Notes: a model not told the origin generated them from the sequence alone. Positions 41,911-52,967 are shown, counted from the stretch's first letter. The stretch is 64,000 nt of DNA from Clostridia bacterium (GCA_022797145.1 JAAWKA010000004.1:30881-94880), one strand, 5' to 3'. A program made the numbers and translations.

Positions 41911-42480
41911 TTAATCCCCTCCTATATTCATATCTTTTGCTTTATTTTTTACTTCTTTTAAATCCTTCCAAAAATCTATTTTTTTATTATCATCTCTTAG
42001 TAATGCTGCTGGGTGCCAAGTTGGCATGTACCATATTCCTTTTTTCTCTACCCACTTTCCTCTGGCTGCTGTTATTCCATATTCCTTTCCAAGTATATTT
42101 TTAAGTGCTACATTTCCTAATAACACAATTATCTTAGGTTTTACTAACAATACTTGATTTCTTAAATAATCTAAACATGCTTGTGCTTCATCATTCTCTG
42201 GATTTCTATTGGCAGGTGGTCTACATTTTACTATATTAGCTATGTATACTTTATCTCTTTTTATGTTTAATGCATCAAATGCCATATTCATTAATTTCCC
42301 TGCTTTTCCAACAAATGGTATTGCTTGCAGGTCTTCATCTGCTCCTGGTCCTTCACCTATTAGCATAATATCTGATTGTTTGTCTCCTGTTCCAAATACG
42401 ATATTGTTTCTATTAGTAAATAATTTGCATTTTTTGCAACCAATAATACTTTTTTCCAAATCTTCCCAATTATCATACAT
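41911..42480 (-). CDS. Family 4 uracil-DNA glycosylase
   Basis: 'C..CKLFTNRNNIVFGTGDKQSDIMLIGEGPGADEDLQAIPFVGKAGKLM...YIANIVKCRPPANRNP...PTWHPAALLR'. Confidence 0.95.
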   Translation of the reverse strand: MYDNWEDLEKSIIGCKKCKLFTNRNNIVFGTGDKQSDIMLIGEGPGADEDLQAIPFVGKAGKLMNMAFDALNIKRDKVYIANIVKCRPPANRNPENDEAQACLDYLRNQVLLVKPKIIVLLGNVALKNILGKEYGITAARGKWVEKKGIWYMPTWHPAALLRDDNKKIDFWKDLKEVKNKAKDMNIGGD

Positions 42481-42493
42481 GTATTTTGCTCCT

Positions 42494-43414
42494 TTACTTT
42501 ACACATTCTTCTAGTAGCTCTATTTTTATTGTTTTATTTGTATCAATTTTTGCATTAATTCCTATTGGAATAACAGTTTTTCTATCTAAATGCCCAAAGT
42601 TATTTGATTTTATTATTGGAAATCTATACTTTTCTTCTAATACATCTAATAATATTTTTTCAAGTTTTATTCCAGATGTATGTTCATAATTTCCTATCCA
42701 TATCCCTTTTATTTCATCAAAAATTTTATCTTGCTTCATTTTATATAGGCAATGACTTATCATTGCTGGTGGTGTTTCAAATCCTAAGTCTTCTATAAAT
42801 AAAATTTTATTTGAAAAATCTATCTTAAAATTTCCACTTGTTAGGTCTGATATAAGTCTTAAATTTCCACCCACTAATTTTCCCTGTGCTTGTCCATCTC
42901 TTATATTAATATATATATCATCATTTTGTCCTAGGGTTAGGTCTTTGTCTATAAATCTTTTTATTACTTCTTTATATCCATAATCAGTTTGCCAAGATGT
43001 CAAAGATTTAAATGTTGGTCCATGAAAAGTTACTAATCCTGTTTTTTGATAAATCATATTTAAAATAGATGTTGAATCACTAAATCCACATATTATTTTT
43101 GGATTTTTTCTTATAATATCATAATCTAAATATTCAAACAAAGAATTTGAATTATTTCCTCCTGTACAGCAAAATATAGCTTTTATATTACTTGATTGAA
43201 ACATATTATTAATGTCACTTGCTTTTTCTTTTACAGTTGCACTATATCCTAATGAATTGCAAAAGATATTAGAAGCAAACTGGATTTTAAATCCAAATTT
43301 CTCCATAAGAAGTATTGATTTATTAATATCTTCTAACTTATCTTCAGTAATTGGATCTGATGGTGCTACTACTCCTACTATATCTCCTTTTTTTAATTTG
43401 CTTGGTATTATCAT
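42494..43414 (-). CDS. LD-carboxypeptidase (S66/MccF-like)
   Basis: 'LKKGDIVGVVAPSDPITE...AIFCCTGGNNSNSLFEYLDYDIIRKNPKIICGFSDSTSILNMIYQKTGLVTFHGPT'. Confidence 0.93.
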   Translation of the reverse strand: MIIPSKLKKGDIVGVVAPSDPITEDKLEDINKSILLMEKFGFKIQFASNIFCNSLGYSATVKEKASDINNMFQSSNIKAIFCCTGGNNSNSLFEYLDYDIIRKNPKIICGFSDSTSILNMIYQKTGLVTFHGPTFKSLTSWQTDYGYKEVIKRFIDKDLTLGQNDDIYINIRDGQAQGKLVGGNLRLISDLTSGNFKIDFSNKILFIEDLGFETPPAMISHCLYKMKQDKIFDEIKGIWIGNYEHTSGIKLEKILLDVLEEKYRFPIIKSNNFGHLDRKTVIPIGINAKIDTNKTIKIELLEECVK

Positions 43415-43451
43415 TTTTCCTCCCTTTTTATATTTATTTTAGATATATTTA

Positions 43452-44282
43452 TTACGTTTTTATTCCTATTATTGCTGTATTCCTTCCTGCCTTTTCTTTT
43501 TCTATTCTATATGAATGTATTTTAGTATGATTACATACTGTACACATTTTACTATCTATTATATTTTCTTCTAATATTCCTATTTGTTTTAAATTATCTT
43601 TGTTTATTTGTACTGTGTCTATATTATACTTTGTACTTGATTTTATATTTTTTATTATTACTTCTTCTTTTAATGATGCATTATCTCTTTTTATTTCTTT
43701 TTCAAATTTTTCATATACATCTTGTTCTACTTCAAAATGGCATTTTCGTATACTAGGTCCTATGAAACATAGTATATCTTCAGGTTTTGAATTGTATTTT
43801 AATATCATTTGTTTTACTGCTTTTGGTGCTATTTTTTTTAATGTTCCTTTCCAACCTGAATGTATATTTGCTATTACCTTTTTTTGTTTATCATATATCA
43901 ATATTGGTATACAATCTGCATAGCCCAAAGAAAAAAATATATTTTTTTTGTTTGTTATAAGTCCATCTACATTTTCTAGTTCTTTTGGAAAAATTTCTAT
44001 TTCTTTGGTTTCTTGCTCTATGATTTTTATTGTATCTGTGTGGGTTTGATATGGCCTTATTATTTTATTATAGTCTATTTGCAATTCTTTTGCTAAATTT
44101 TTATAATTTTTTATTAGTGTTTCTTTATTTTTATATACTTCTTCATTTGCAAATATGCTAAAGTGATTAGTGCTTAATGTTATTGCATGTGTTATTTCTG
44201 GATATTCTAACAATTTTCTAAATTGTATATAATCTAATTTTTCACCTTTTTTATGTATAATATTTTCATTGGATAAATCCAT
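43452..44282 (-). CDS. pgeF: YfiH/PgeF family purine nucleoside phosphorylase (laccase-domain)
   Basis: 'PYQTHTDTI', 'DGLITNKKNIFFSLGYADCIPILIYDKQKKVIANIHSGWKGTLKKI'. Confidence 0.93.
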   Translation of the reverse strand: MDLSNENIIHKKGEKLDYIQFRKLLEYPEITHAITLSTNHFSIFANEEVYKNKETLIKNYKNLAKELQIDYNKIIRPYQTHTDTIKIIEQETKEIEIFPKELENVDGLITNKKNIFFSLGYADCIPILIYDKQKKVIANIHSGWKGTLKKIAPKAVKQMILKYNSKPEDILCFIGPSIRKCHFEVEQDVYEKFEKEIKRDNASLKEEVIIKNIKSSTKYNIDTVQINKDNLKQIGILEENIIDSKMCTVCNHTKIHSYRIEKEKAGRNTAIIGIKT

Positions 44283-44299
44283 GTCTCTCCTTCTTTCTT

Positions 44300-47200
44300 T
44301 TAGTCTTGCTTTATCATGTCTAATATAATTTCTTTTTCTCTGTTTTTTACATAATTATATGCATTTTTATTTGGATTAAAATTACAAATTGATTTATATT
44401 CACAATAATTACAAGGTGTCTTATTTTTTTGATTATTATTATTATAAGATGGTTTTATATCTATATTTCCTGTTAATATTTCTTCTGATATTTGTTTTAT
44501 AATTTTATTCATATATTTTTGTAAATATTCAAATTCCTCTTTTGTTACAGTGCTTGAGCGTTTGCTACTTAGATTTTCTTTTGTATCTATATATGCTGGT
44601 ACTAGGTTTGATGAGCCTGTTTGTAAATTTTTATCCATCATTCTTACTACTCTTACATCTGCAAGTATTAATCCTTTCATTCTAAATTCTCTTTTTATTT
44701 TGTCTTCTATTTCTTCATCAGTCATATTTTTGTTTGATTGTATAATAGGATCAAATAAGTTAAAATATAATACTCCTGCTGGTATTGTTTCTTCTAGTTT
44801 GTTTACTGCATCTAAATATGTTAGTAATTGTATTTGCAGTCCTGCTATTACCTCATTTAAGTTTATATCTTTTGCAGAGGATTTATAATCTATTATTCGT
44901 AGATAGTTTCCATCTTTTTGTTTTGTAATATCTATTCTATCTATCTTACCTGTTATTTCTACTTTTTTTCCTTCTTCTAATTGTATTACTATTGGTGGAT
45001 ATTTTGCATTTTTTTTAAATTCCACTTCATTTCCAAATATTTCAAATTCGCTATCAGTTATAGTTTGTATAATATATTTTATTGATTTTATTATTACTTG
45101 TTTTAATCTTATAGATAAAATTTTATATTTAGGTATGCTTGTAAATATATAATTATTATTTAAGGTTAATTTTTCATTTATTATACTTTGTATGATTCCC
45201 TCTATCTCATCTTGTGATATTTCTCTTAAATTTATTTCTCTTTGTAATATTTGGTCAAAAAATTGGTCTATGACTTCATGCATAAAGTTTCCTGTTTGTA
45301 ATGATTGTATTTTAAAATTTTCTTTTGGTTGTAACTGTAATCCATATTTTAGGTAAAATGAAAATGCACATTTTTTATATTGCTCTAGTTTTGATATACT
45401 AGTTTTTAATGTATTGCCATATAGCTTTTCTATATTATTTTTTGATAATTTTATTGGTTGATTTGTATATTCTAGTCCTTGTAGAGCTTTTTTTAATTTT
45501 ATATTCCATTGTTCATCTCTATTATAATAGTTATATATTTCAAACCATATTGGATTTATTTCTTCTGCTTGATACTTACTTAATTTTTCTAATAGCCTTT
45601 CAAATGTTGCTTGTTTTGTTGTTATTTCTTCTTGTATGTTTATTATATCACTATTTTCTTTTAAATTAACAAGTATTTTTTTTATTTTTGAAATTAATAT
45701 AGATGGTCTTAATGCTTTTGATGCACTGTCTGATGCTGAATATGATAGATATAATTTTTCTTCTGCTATACTAAATGCTTTATATATGTTAAAATTATCT
45801 TCATATAGTTTTTCTTGTGTTCCTTTTGCTAATTCTAATCCTTTTTCTTTTAATAGTTTTCTATCATTGTCATTTAAAAAACCTTCTTCTTTATTTATGC
45901 TTGGAAATACTCCATCATTTAAGCCTATTATAAATACTGCTTTTACTTTATGTGTTCTTGATCTATCTATATCTCCCATGATAACTTCATCACAAGTTGC
46001 TGGTATTTTTCCTAGTCCGCTATTTTGTAATCCTATTTTTAATGTTTTCATATATTCTTCAAAACTAATTTTTGTATCTTTTAGTACTAAAACTAGCTCG
46101 TCTAATACTTGTATTACTGTATTCCAACTTGTCTTGTATTCATTTGCTATTTCAATTTCTCCTATTTCTTCTAATTTTTTTATTTTCTTATTTAGTTTCT
46201 TATCTATATCGTTTTTTATTAAAAAATTATATATTGCTTCTGAAATTTCTTTACAACTTTTTATCTTGTTTAAACTGTTTTTTAGTTTCATTAATGGTTC
46301 TACTATTCTTTTTCTAAGAGCTTCTACTTTTTCTAATTCTTCATCATTCTTTGCATGTTTCCATTCTTCTTTATACCACTTATTTGCTTTTATTCCATAT
46401 GCAATGCAATAATTTTCTAATAAAAATATGTCTTCTTTTTCTATGTCTGATAATCCACTTTTTAGATAGTTAAACATTGCAGTATATGACCAGTTTTTTG
46501 AAAAAATTTCTAGAAGTGATATTATATATTTTACTAATATGTTTTGGTTTAAATCTTTTTTTTCATCTATAAATATTGGTATATTATATTTTGCAAATAT
46601 AGCCTTTGTTAGTTTTTGATATGTTGATATGTTTTTTGTTATAACTGAAATATCACTATATTTATAATTTTGTTCTTTTGTTAATTTGACAATTTTATTT
46701 GCAACATTTTCTATTTCTGAAAATTGGTTTTTTGCTAAAAATAACTCTATTTGTTCTATTGGTAATTTATACTGTTTATATTTAGTTTCATATATGTTTT
46801 TTTCTAGATGTGATAGTTCTATATTTTTAAACCTATAATTTTTTTCTAGATGTATTGGCTCTTCTATTTTTATATTTTCTTTTTTAGCAATATCAAGTAA
46901 TTTATTAACCGTTTGTTTATTTTCATAAAAAATATCGGTTTCCATTTTATTATTTGGTTTTAAATCATCTGTACAAATCACAATATTTATTTGTTTTGCT
47001 TTTTTTAATAATTTTTGTAATAATTCATATTCTTGTTTTGTGAATCCTACAAATTCATCTATATAAATAACACTATTATCAAACATATCTGTTTGTTCTA
47101 ATTTTTTTTCTAATATTGTTAGTATATCATCTTCATCTATGTATTTATTTTGAATTTCATTGTTAAAACTTTCATACAATGTATATATATCTTGTAACTT

Positions 47201-47644
47201 TATTTTTAAATACTTATCTTGTGTCTTATTTATTGTCTTTTCTATATCTTCTTTTGTTATTTTATGTTTTTTTAACTCTGTAATTGTTGTACCTATTAGG
47301 TCTATGTTTTCTTTTGATTTTCCTAAAAATGTTAATTTGTCTTTTTGAGAATTGAGTATGTTGTATATAAGCATTGCTTTTCCAGATTTTGATAGATTAG
47401 TTTTTATGATTCCCCCTACTTCATTTATCACTCTATATGCCATACGATTAAATGTTAATACTTCTGCATTAACTACTGCTTGTTGTGTAATATTCTCTAA
47501 TAATTTTCTTTCTGCTGTAAAAGAGAACTGTTCTGGTGTTATCATATATATTTTGTCTTCTTTTTGTATCATTTTACTTATTTGTTTAAAACAATATTCA
47601 CTTTTTCCTGTTCCAGCTCTTCCATATATTAATCGTAAGCTCAT
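44300..47644 (-). CDS. addB: AddB helicase-exonuclease subunit
   Basis: 1114 aa; 'LIYGRAGTGKSEYCFKQI', 'MGDIDRSRTHKVKAVFIIGLNDGVFPS', nuclease region 'LRIIDYKSSAKDINL', C-terminal Fe-S cysteines 'CNYCEYKSIC'. Confidence 0.94.
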   Translation of the reverse strand: MSLRLIYGRAGTGKSEYCFKQISKMIQKEDKIYMITPEQFSFTAERKLLENITQQAVVNAEVLTFNRMAYRVINEVGGIIKTNLSKSGKAMLIYNILNSQKDKLTFLGKSKENIDLIGTTITELKKHKITKEDIEKTINKTQDKYLKIKLQDIYTLYESFNNEIQNKYIDEDDILTILEKKLEQTDMFDNSVIYIDEFVGFTKQEYELLQKLLKKAKQINIVICTDDLKPNNKMETDIFYENKQTVNKLLDIAKKENIKIEEPIHLEKNYRFKNIELSHLEKNIYETKYKQYKLPIEQIELFLAKNQFSEIENVANKIVKLTKEQNYKYSDISVITKNISTYQKLTKAIFAKYNIPIFIDEKKDLNQNILVKYIISLLEIFSKNWSYTAMFNYLKSGLSDIEKEDIFLLENYCIAYGIKANKWYKEEWKHAKNDEELEKVEALRKRIVEPLMKLKNSLNKIKSCKEISEAIYNFLIKNDIDKKLNKKIKKLEEIGEIEIANEYKTSWNTVIQVLDELVLVLKDTKISFEEYMKTLKIGLQNSGLGKIPATCDEVIMGDIDRSRTHKVKAVFIIGLNDGVFPSINKEEGFLNDNDRKLLKEKGLELAKGTQEKLYEDNFNIYKAFSIAEEKLYLSYSASDSASKALRPSILISKIKKILVNLKENSDIINIQEEITTKQATFERLLEKLSKYQAEEINPIWFEIYNYYNRDEQWNIKLKKALQGLEYTNQPIKLSKNNIEKLYGNTLKTSISKLEQYKKCAFSFYLKYGLQLQPKENFKIQSLQTGNFMHEVIDQFFDQILQREINLREISQDEIEGIIQSIINEKLTLNNNYIFTSIPKYKILSIRLKQVIIKSIKYIIQTITDSEFEIFGNEVEFKKNAKYPPIVIQLEEGKKVEITGKIDRIDITKQKDGNYLRIIDYKSSAKDINLNEVIAGLQIQLLTYLDAVNKLEETIPAGVLYFNLFDPIIQSNKNMTDEEIEDKIKREFRMKGLILADVRVVRMMDKNLQTGSSNLVPAYIDTKENLSSKRSSTVTKEEFEYLQKYMNKIIKQISEEILTGNIDIKPSYNNNNQKNKTPCNYCEYKSICNFNPNKNAYNYVKNREKEIILDMIKQD

Positions 47645-47663
47645 TTTTTCTCCTTTTATTAAT

Positions 47664-48530
47664 TTAACTAGTTTCTCTTTTCCAATAGAATAGATATTGT
47701 TGTGCTATTCCTGCCAATTCTTTATATTTTCTATTTGCTAATTCTTCTACTTCCTTTTTATTTACTTTTGTTTCATCTTCATTTTTTATATATAATTCAT
47801 TCATAACTCTTCTTACCCATACATCTATAGGAAATACTTCAAATCTATTTAATCCAAATAGTAATATGCAATCTGCAACTTTAGGTCCTACTCCTGGAAG
47901 TGTTATGAGTATTTGCTTTAGTTTGTTTATATCTTTTTGTGCTTCTAACTCTTCTAATTTTATTTCTCCATTTGCTATTATTTGTGTTGTATTAAATATT
48001 CTCTCATCTCTAAATCCTAAGCCTAATTCTCTTAGCTTTTTTATACTTGCTTTTTTTAATTGCTGTGGTGATGGAAATGTATAATATTTTTCTTCATTCC
48101 ATTGTATTTCGGTTCCATATTCTTTTGATATTCTTTCTATTATTCCTTTTATTCTTGGTATATTATTATTAGCAGAAATTATAAATGAGATTATAGTTTC
48201 CCATAAATCTTGTTTCAAAATCCTTATTCCTTGACCATATTGTATACTTTTAGCTAAGTATTTATCTACTTTGGATAGTTTAGTTTTTATTTGTTCATAA
48301 TCTGTGTCTAAATTAAAATATTCATTACATATTTTTATAATATTTTCTTGGCAATATCCTTTAAATATTATTGAGCAATCTTCTTTTTTTACATTTATTA
48401 TATTGTTTCCAAATATTCCTGTGTAGCTACCATCTTTTTGCTTATTCCATCTAAAGCATTGCCCGCATTCAAATATATGTTCTGGTTCAAATGATTTATA
48501 ATTACTTAGTATAAAAGTTTGTTCTTTCAT
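47664..48530 (-). CDS. OGG-type 8-oxoguanine DNA glycosylase/lyase
   Basis: 'HIFECGQCFRWNKQKDGSYTGIFGNNIINV...LWETIISFIISANNNIPRIKGIIERI...LPGVGPKVADCILLFGLNRFEVFPIDVWVRRVM' (HhH-GPD). Confidence 0.95.
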   Translation of the reverse strand: MKEQTFILSNYKSFEPEHIFECGQCFRWNKQKDGSYTGIFGNNIINVKKEDCSIIFKGYCQENIIKICNEYFNLDTDYEQIKTKLSKVDKYLAKSIQYGQGIRILKQDLWETIISFIISANNNIPRIKGIIERISKEYGTEIQWNEEKYYTFPSPQQLKKASIKKLRELGLGFRDERIFNTTQIIANGEIKLEELEAQKDINKLKQILITLPGVGPKVADCILLFGLNRFEVFPIDVWVRRVMNELYIKNEDETKVNKKEVEELANRKYKELAGIAQQYLFYWKRETS

Positions 48531-48752
48531 ATATTACCTCTTAAATAAAATAATTTCTCTTTTTATTTTAGCATATTTTTTCTATTATAAGCAACCTCTA
48601 AATTGGTTATGTACTAAAAATTTTTTATTATTTAGCTTCTCCCTCCTTATTAAATTTATTTCCTTTTTATATAACATAAAATACATGAATTACCAATTTT
48701 GAAATAGTTAATTCATGTATTTTAGTAAATATATTTATATTAAAACCTTTTA

Positions 48753-49412
48753 CTAATCTAGTTCTATATTATCATTCTCTATATCAAAATCAAAACTATG
48801 TTTTGTAATTTTATTAAATATTCCATCTTGTGCCTCTTTAATAGCTTGTACAATTTCACTAGATAGTTCATTTTTTAATTGTAATTTGCATAAAACCTTA
48901 ATATTTTGTGTAAAACCATACCTATCAAATAATTCTGGATGAAATGTCTTAAGAGAACTCGAACATTTTAATAATTGTAATAATTCTTGTGAATTATTAT
49001 AAGATATCTCTCCATTATCTCTTTGTTGTTGTTTTAGATATAGCCCCAATCCTGCCATCTTTCTTAAAGCATGATGAGAATTTTCATCATTTATCATTGC
49101 CTTTCCTGAAATAGCCGAATTATATGAATCTTCGCAAATTCTATAAACAAAATTGTTTCTCCCAATATTGCAATCTTCAAAATCTTTAGAGCGAATATTC
49201 CACATTTTAGTAAGAGTTTCTGTATCAACCTGTTTACCTTCTTGTGAGTATTTACTTCCAAACAAAAATAAATTTACCATTTCATAGGCATTAGGATCTT
49301 TAGCCCAATCAAATTTCTCTCTATTCTCTTCTATCCAATTTAAAACATTCCTACTGCTAGAATTAAAAGTAACATAAGGAATATTACTTTCAAAATTATA
49401 ACTATAATCCAT
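48753..49412 (-). CDS. Hypothetical protein
   Basis: Start refined to MDYSYNF... at 49412; no recognised domain. Confidence 0.6.
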   Translation of the reverse strand: MDYSYNFESNIPYVTFNSSSRNVLNWIEENREKFDWAKDPNAYEMVNLFLFGSKYSQEGKQVDTETLTKMWNIRSKDFEDCNIGRNNFVYRICEDSYNSAISGKAMINDENSHHALRKMAGLGLYLKQQQRDNGEISYNNSQELLQLLKCSSSLKTFHPELFDRYGFTQNIKVLCKLQLKNELSSEIVQAIKEAQDGIFNKITKHSFDFDIENDNIELD

Positions 49413-49456
49413 GATAACCTCCATTAAAATATATATAATTATATTATATACAAAAG

Positions 49457-49971
49457 ATGACAAAAAATGTGAAAGTTCTAATCATTTATTATTATAGTAT
49501 AAAAGCTAACCATTATAAAGCAAACTATAAATTTTATAATCTCCTAAACTGTTATATGAAAGAATCCTTTACTATTACTGGTATGAGAGCACCAGAAATA
49601 ATTTATAATAGAGTAGATAGTAAAAAAAAATATATGTGATTAACAATTTACCAGATAGTAAAATACTTGAAATATATGTAACTATTTCTAAAAATTATTT
49701 TTCACAACAAGAAATTACAGCACTAAATAATTGGGTATCTATATATCTTGACTATGCAGGATGTGTTTTTGAAAATCAATGAATATAACATTTTACAAAA
49801 CAAAAAGAGAAATAACAGATAAATTGGCTTTAGATGAGTACAAAAAATATAAAATTATACAAGAAAAAATTATATTTAAGACTTTGATGAGTTAGTAACA
49901 AAAACAAAAAATTTTAATAACAATTGGGCAACAATTTACATCTATTGTTTAAACGGCTTTATTTAAAATTT
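49457..49971 (+). pseudogene. Two small overlapping orphan genes, each interrupted by an apparent single-base deletion
   Basis: Restoring one A in the A9 tract (49622-49630) joins ...NRVDSKKK to IYVINNLPDSKILEIYVTISKNYFS...; restoring one A near 49880 joins MNITFYKTKREITDKLALDEYKKYKIIQEKIIFK to DFDELVTKTKNFNNNWATIYIYCLNGFI*. Confidence 0.55.
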
Positions 49972-50121
49972 ACAGAATCAATAGTTAGTTTTTTAATTAT
50001 TATAGTCTTTAAGTATTTTTTCTATATCTTTCTTCCTTTACTCTATTTTCTAACTATTGAAAATAGTCTGTGTTTATTTTTGTATAGTTTTTCTTCAATC
50101 TTTTAATATAATTAATATATT

Positions 50122-50991
50122 TTATTCTTTCTTAAATCCCATTCCATATGCTTCTCTAGCATTTGCAATTACTATAAATGAGCTATTATCTATTTGTTGA
50201 CTTATTTGCTTTATTATCATTACTTCACTCCTAGAAGCTATACATAATAACATCATTCTTTTTTCATCTGTATACATTCCTTTTGAATATATTCCTGTTG
50301 TACCTCTTTGTAGTTTTTTTCCTATTTGTTTTGCTATTTCTTCGTATTTGTCTGAAATTATAAACATCATTTTTGTAAAATTTATTCCTTCAAAGACAAT
50401 ATCTATTATTTTTCCCATTAAATATATTGTAATTGCAGAATATAACCCTATTTCTATTTTTTTAAAAAAGATTACATTTAAAAAGATTATAATTGTATCA
50501 CAAATTACAATCAGGTTACTAGTTTTATATGTTGGTTTATAGCTTCTAACAATGTATGCAAACATATCAGTGCCTCCTGTGGAAGCATTGGCTTTTAGTA
50601 TAACTGATGTTCCAAGCCCTACTATTATTCCTCCATAAATACATGCTAAAAACTTATCATTAGTAAGAGGAGTGAATTTTTCAAATATGTCTATAAAAAT
50701 ACTCAAAAGTATTGTTCCTAATATTCCTTTTACAAAAAATTCTTTTCCCTTTTTTAAAAATGCCCATAAAAATAGTGGTATATTTAAGGCAAGTATTGTT
50801 ATTCCCATTGGTAATTGCAATAAATAATATGTTATTGTTGCAATACCTGTAATTCCTCCTGAAGATAATTGATTTGGTAATAGAAATTGTGATATTCCAA
50901 TAGCCATAATAATAGATCCTATTAATATCTGAAAAAATTCTATTGTATATTTTTTTATTGATAATTTATCTCTTCTTTTATTCAAATTCAT
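50122..50991 (-). CDS. YitT family membrane protein (DUF161/DUF2179)
   Basis: 'LIGSIIMAIGISQFLLPNQLSSGGITGIATITYYLLQLPMGI...ANASTGGTDMFAYIV'. Confidence 0.94.
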   Translation of the reverse strand: MNLNKRRDKLSIKKYTIEFFQILIGSIIMAIGISQFLLPNQLSSGGITGIATITYYLLQLPMGITILALNIPLFLWAFLKKGKEFFVKGILGTILLSIFIDIFEKFTPLTNDKFLACIYGGIIVGLGTSVILKANASTGGTDMFAYIVRSYKPTYKTSNLIVICDTIIIFLNVIFFKKIEIGLYSAITIYLMGKIIDIVFEGINFTKMMFIISDKYEEIAKQIGKKLQRGTTGIYSKGMYTDEKRMMLLCIASRSEVMIIKQISQQIDNSSFIVIANAREAYGMGFKKE

Positions 50992-51036
50992 AAAATCACC
51001 TATATTTGTAGTATTTACAAATATAGGTGATTTATA

Positions 51037-52140
51037 CTATTTTGCAATTTTATTTACTTTTTTACTTTTTTCATCATCTTCTATAAAATCTGTATAAGTT
51101 TTTAAAATTGTAATTTCTGATTTTCCTATTCTTATTTTTTCATCTGGTTTTACTATAATATCTACTTCATATAATTCTTTTAATTTTATTATATTTGCCT
51201 TTTTATGTCCTATTATACTATTCACATCTATTGGGTTTGCTTTTATTTCTACTTCTTTCACTTTTACATTAAACTTCTTGATTTTGTCTACTATATTATC
51301 ATACCAAATACTATCTTCCACTAGTTGCCCAAAAGCTGGGTGATATGGTCCTGCAATAACTTCACTTCGTTCATTTTTAGGATCATTTATTAAATCTGTA
51401 TTCTGTAAGCCAATTCTTATAATGTTTATACGTTTTTTATTAAATATATATACTAATTCTTTACACCTTTCAACTGCTTGATTTAGTGTAATTGGTTCAT
51501 ATATATTTTCTTTAAATTCTTTTTCTAATTTTGTATTTTTTATTACTAGTACTGGATATATTCGTATCATTTTCGGCTTTAATTTTATTAAATCTCTTGC
51601 TGTATTTATATCATCTAATTTTGTACTTTCTGGCAATCCTACCATCATTTGATGTCCTAATCTAAATCCATACCATTTAATTAATTTTGATGCTTTTTTT
51701 ACATCTTCAAAATTATGCCCTCTTTCACATCTATTTAGAATATAGTCATTACTAGATTGAACTCCTAATTCTATTGTTTTTACTTTATATTTTTTTAATC
51801 TCTTTAATGTTTGTTTATCTATACAATCTGGTCTTGTTGATATTCTTATTGAGTCAATTTGTCCTTGTTTTATGTATTTATATGCTGTTTGTAATAGTTC
51901 TTCTTGTTTTTCAACATCTATTGCTGTAAAACTTCCTCCAAAAAATGCAATTTCTTTTTGTACTTCTTCTTTTTCTTTAAAATTAGAAAGATAGTAATTA
52001 ATAACTTTTTCTACTTCTTCTTTTGTAATCATTTTTTTAGTTCCACTAATACTTTTTTGGTTACAAAATATACAATCATTAGGACAACCTAAGTGTGGCA
52101 CAAATATTGGTATTATATATTGTTTAGTTGATTGTTTCAT
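51037..52140 (-). CDS. Radical SAM protein, Elp3-like family
   Basis: 'IFVPHLGCPNDCIFCNQKSISG' CxxxCxxC; 'IAFFGGSFTAID'; 'ELGVQSSNDYILNRCERGH'. Confidence 0.93.
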   Translation of the reverse strand: MKQSTKQYIIPIFVPHLGCPNDCIFCNQKSISGTKKMITKEEVEKVINYYLSNFKEKEEVQKEIAFFGGSFTAIDVEKQEELLQTAYKYIKQGQIDSIRISTRPDCIDKQTLKRLKKYKVKTIELGVQSSNDYILNRCERGHNFEDVKKASKLIKWYGFRLGHQMMVGLPESTKLDDINTARDLIKLKPKMIRIYPVLVIKNTKLEKEFKENIYEPITLNQAVERCKELVYIFNKKRINIIRIGLQNTDLINDPKNERSEVIAGPYHPAFGQLVEDSIWYDNIVDKIKKFNVKVKEVEIKANPIDVNSIIGHKKANIIKLKELYEVDIIVKPDEKIRIGKSEITILKTYTDFIEDDEKSKKVNKIAK

Positions 52141-52155
52141 TTTATCTTCTCTCCT

Positions 52156-52833
52156 TTACATTTTTATTTTTACCATAGCATGTTTTGCTGCTTCCATTTC
52201 TGCTGCTTTTTTTGATTTTCCCTCACCTATAGCTAATATTTCTCCATTAAACTTAACCTGTGCTTTAAAATTTTTGTTATGATCTGGTCCAGTTTCTTCT
52301 ATAATTTTATATTCTATTTCTACTTCTCCATTCTCTTGTAATTTCTCCTGTAATACTGTTTTGTAGTCTTTCATTCCTACATTTTTACTTGCAACTTCTA
52401 TTTCTTTTTCTAAATTTTTTATAACAAATTTTTCTGCTTCTTCTATGTTAGAATCTAAATAAATTGCTGCAATTACAGCTTCTACACTATCTGCTAATAT
52501 TGCTGGTCTCTTTTTTCCACCATTTATAATTTCACTTTTTCCAAGATATAAGAAATCACTAAAATTAAGCCTGATTGCTATTTTATATAGACTCTCTTCA
52601 CATACTACACTTGCTCTAACTTTAGTCATTTCTCCTTCCTTTAGTTTTTTATAATTCTGATATAGATATTTACTTATTATAAATTCTAATATAGCATCTC
52701 CTAAAAATTCTAACTTTTCATTGCTTTTTGCGGAATGTTCATATGCATATGATGTATGTGTTAGTGCATTTGTTAAAAGTATTTTATTGTTAAAAATATA
52801 ATCTATTGTCTTTTCAAATTCTTTTAAATCCAT
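52156..52833 (-). CDS. rnc: Ribonuclease III
   Basis: 'NEKLEFLGDAILEFIISKYLYQNY' signature plus dsRBD. Confidence 0.97.
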   Translation of the reverse strand: MDLKEFEKTIDYIFNNKILLTNALTHTSYAYEHSAKSNEKLEFLGDAILEFIISKYLYQNYKKLKEGEMTKVRASVVCEESLYKIAIRLNFSDFLYLGKSEIINGGKKRPAILADSVEAVIAAIYLDSNIEEAEKFVIKNLEKEIEVASKNVGMKDYKTVLQEKLQENGEVEIEYKIIEETGPDHNKNFKAQVKFNGEILAIGEGKSKKAAEMEAAKHAMVKIKM

Positions 52834-52927
52834 ACTATTTTGCCTCCTCTTTTATTATTTAATTTACTTTATGTGGAAATATATTTTATATTATATATCA
52901 AGTTATACTAAAAAGAAAGGTAAAAAT

Positions 52928-52966
52928 AAAAAATATCTTAGATGTTTTCTAAGATATTTTTTTATT
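52928..52966. terminator. Terminator-like hairpin after acpP
   Basis: aaaaaatatcttaga...tctaagatatttttt stem. Confidence 0.75.
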
Positions 52967-52967
52967 T

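Noticed and set aside
45636-46412. 258-aa plus-strand ORF opposite addB
   Set aside because: Antisense to a confident CDS, composition typical of reverse-frame artefact in AT-rich DNA.
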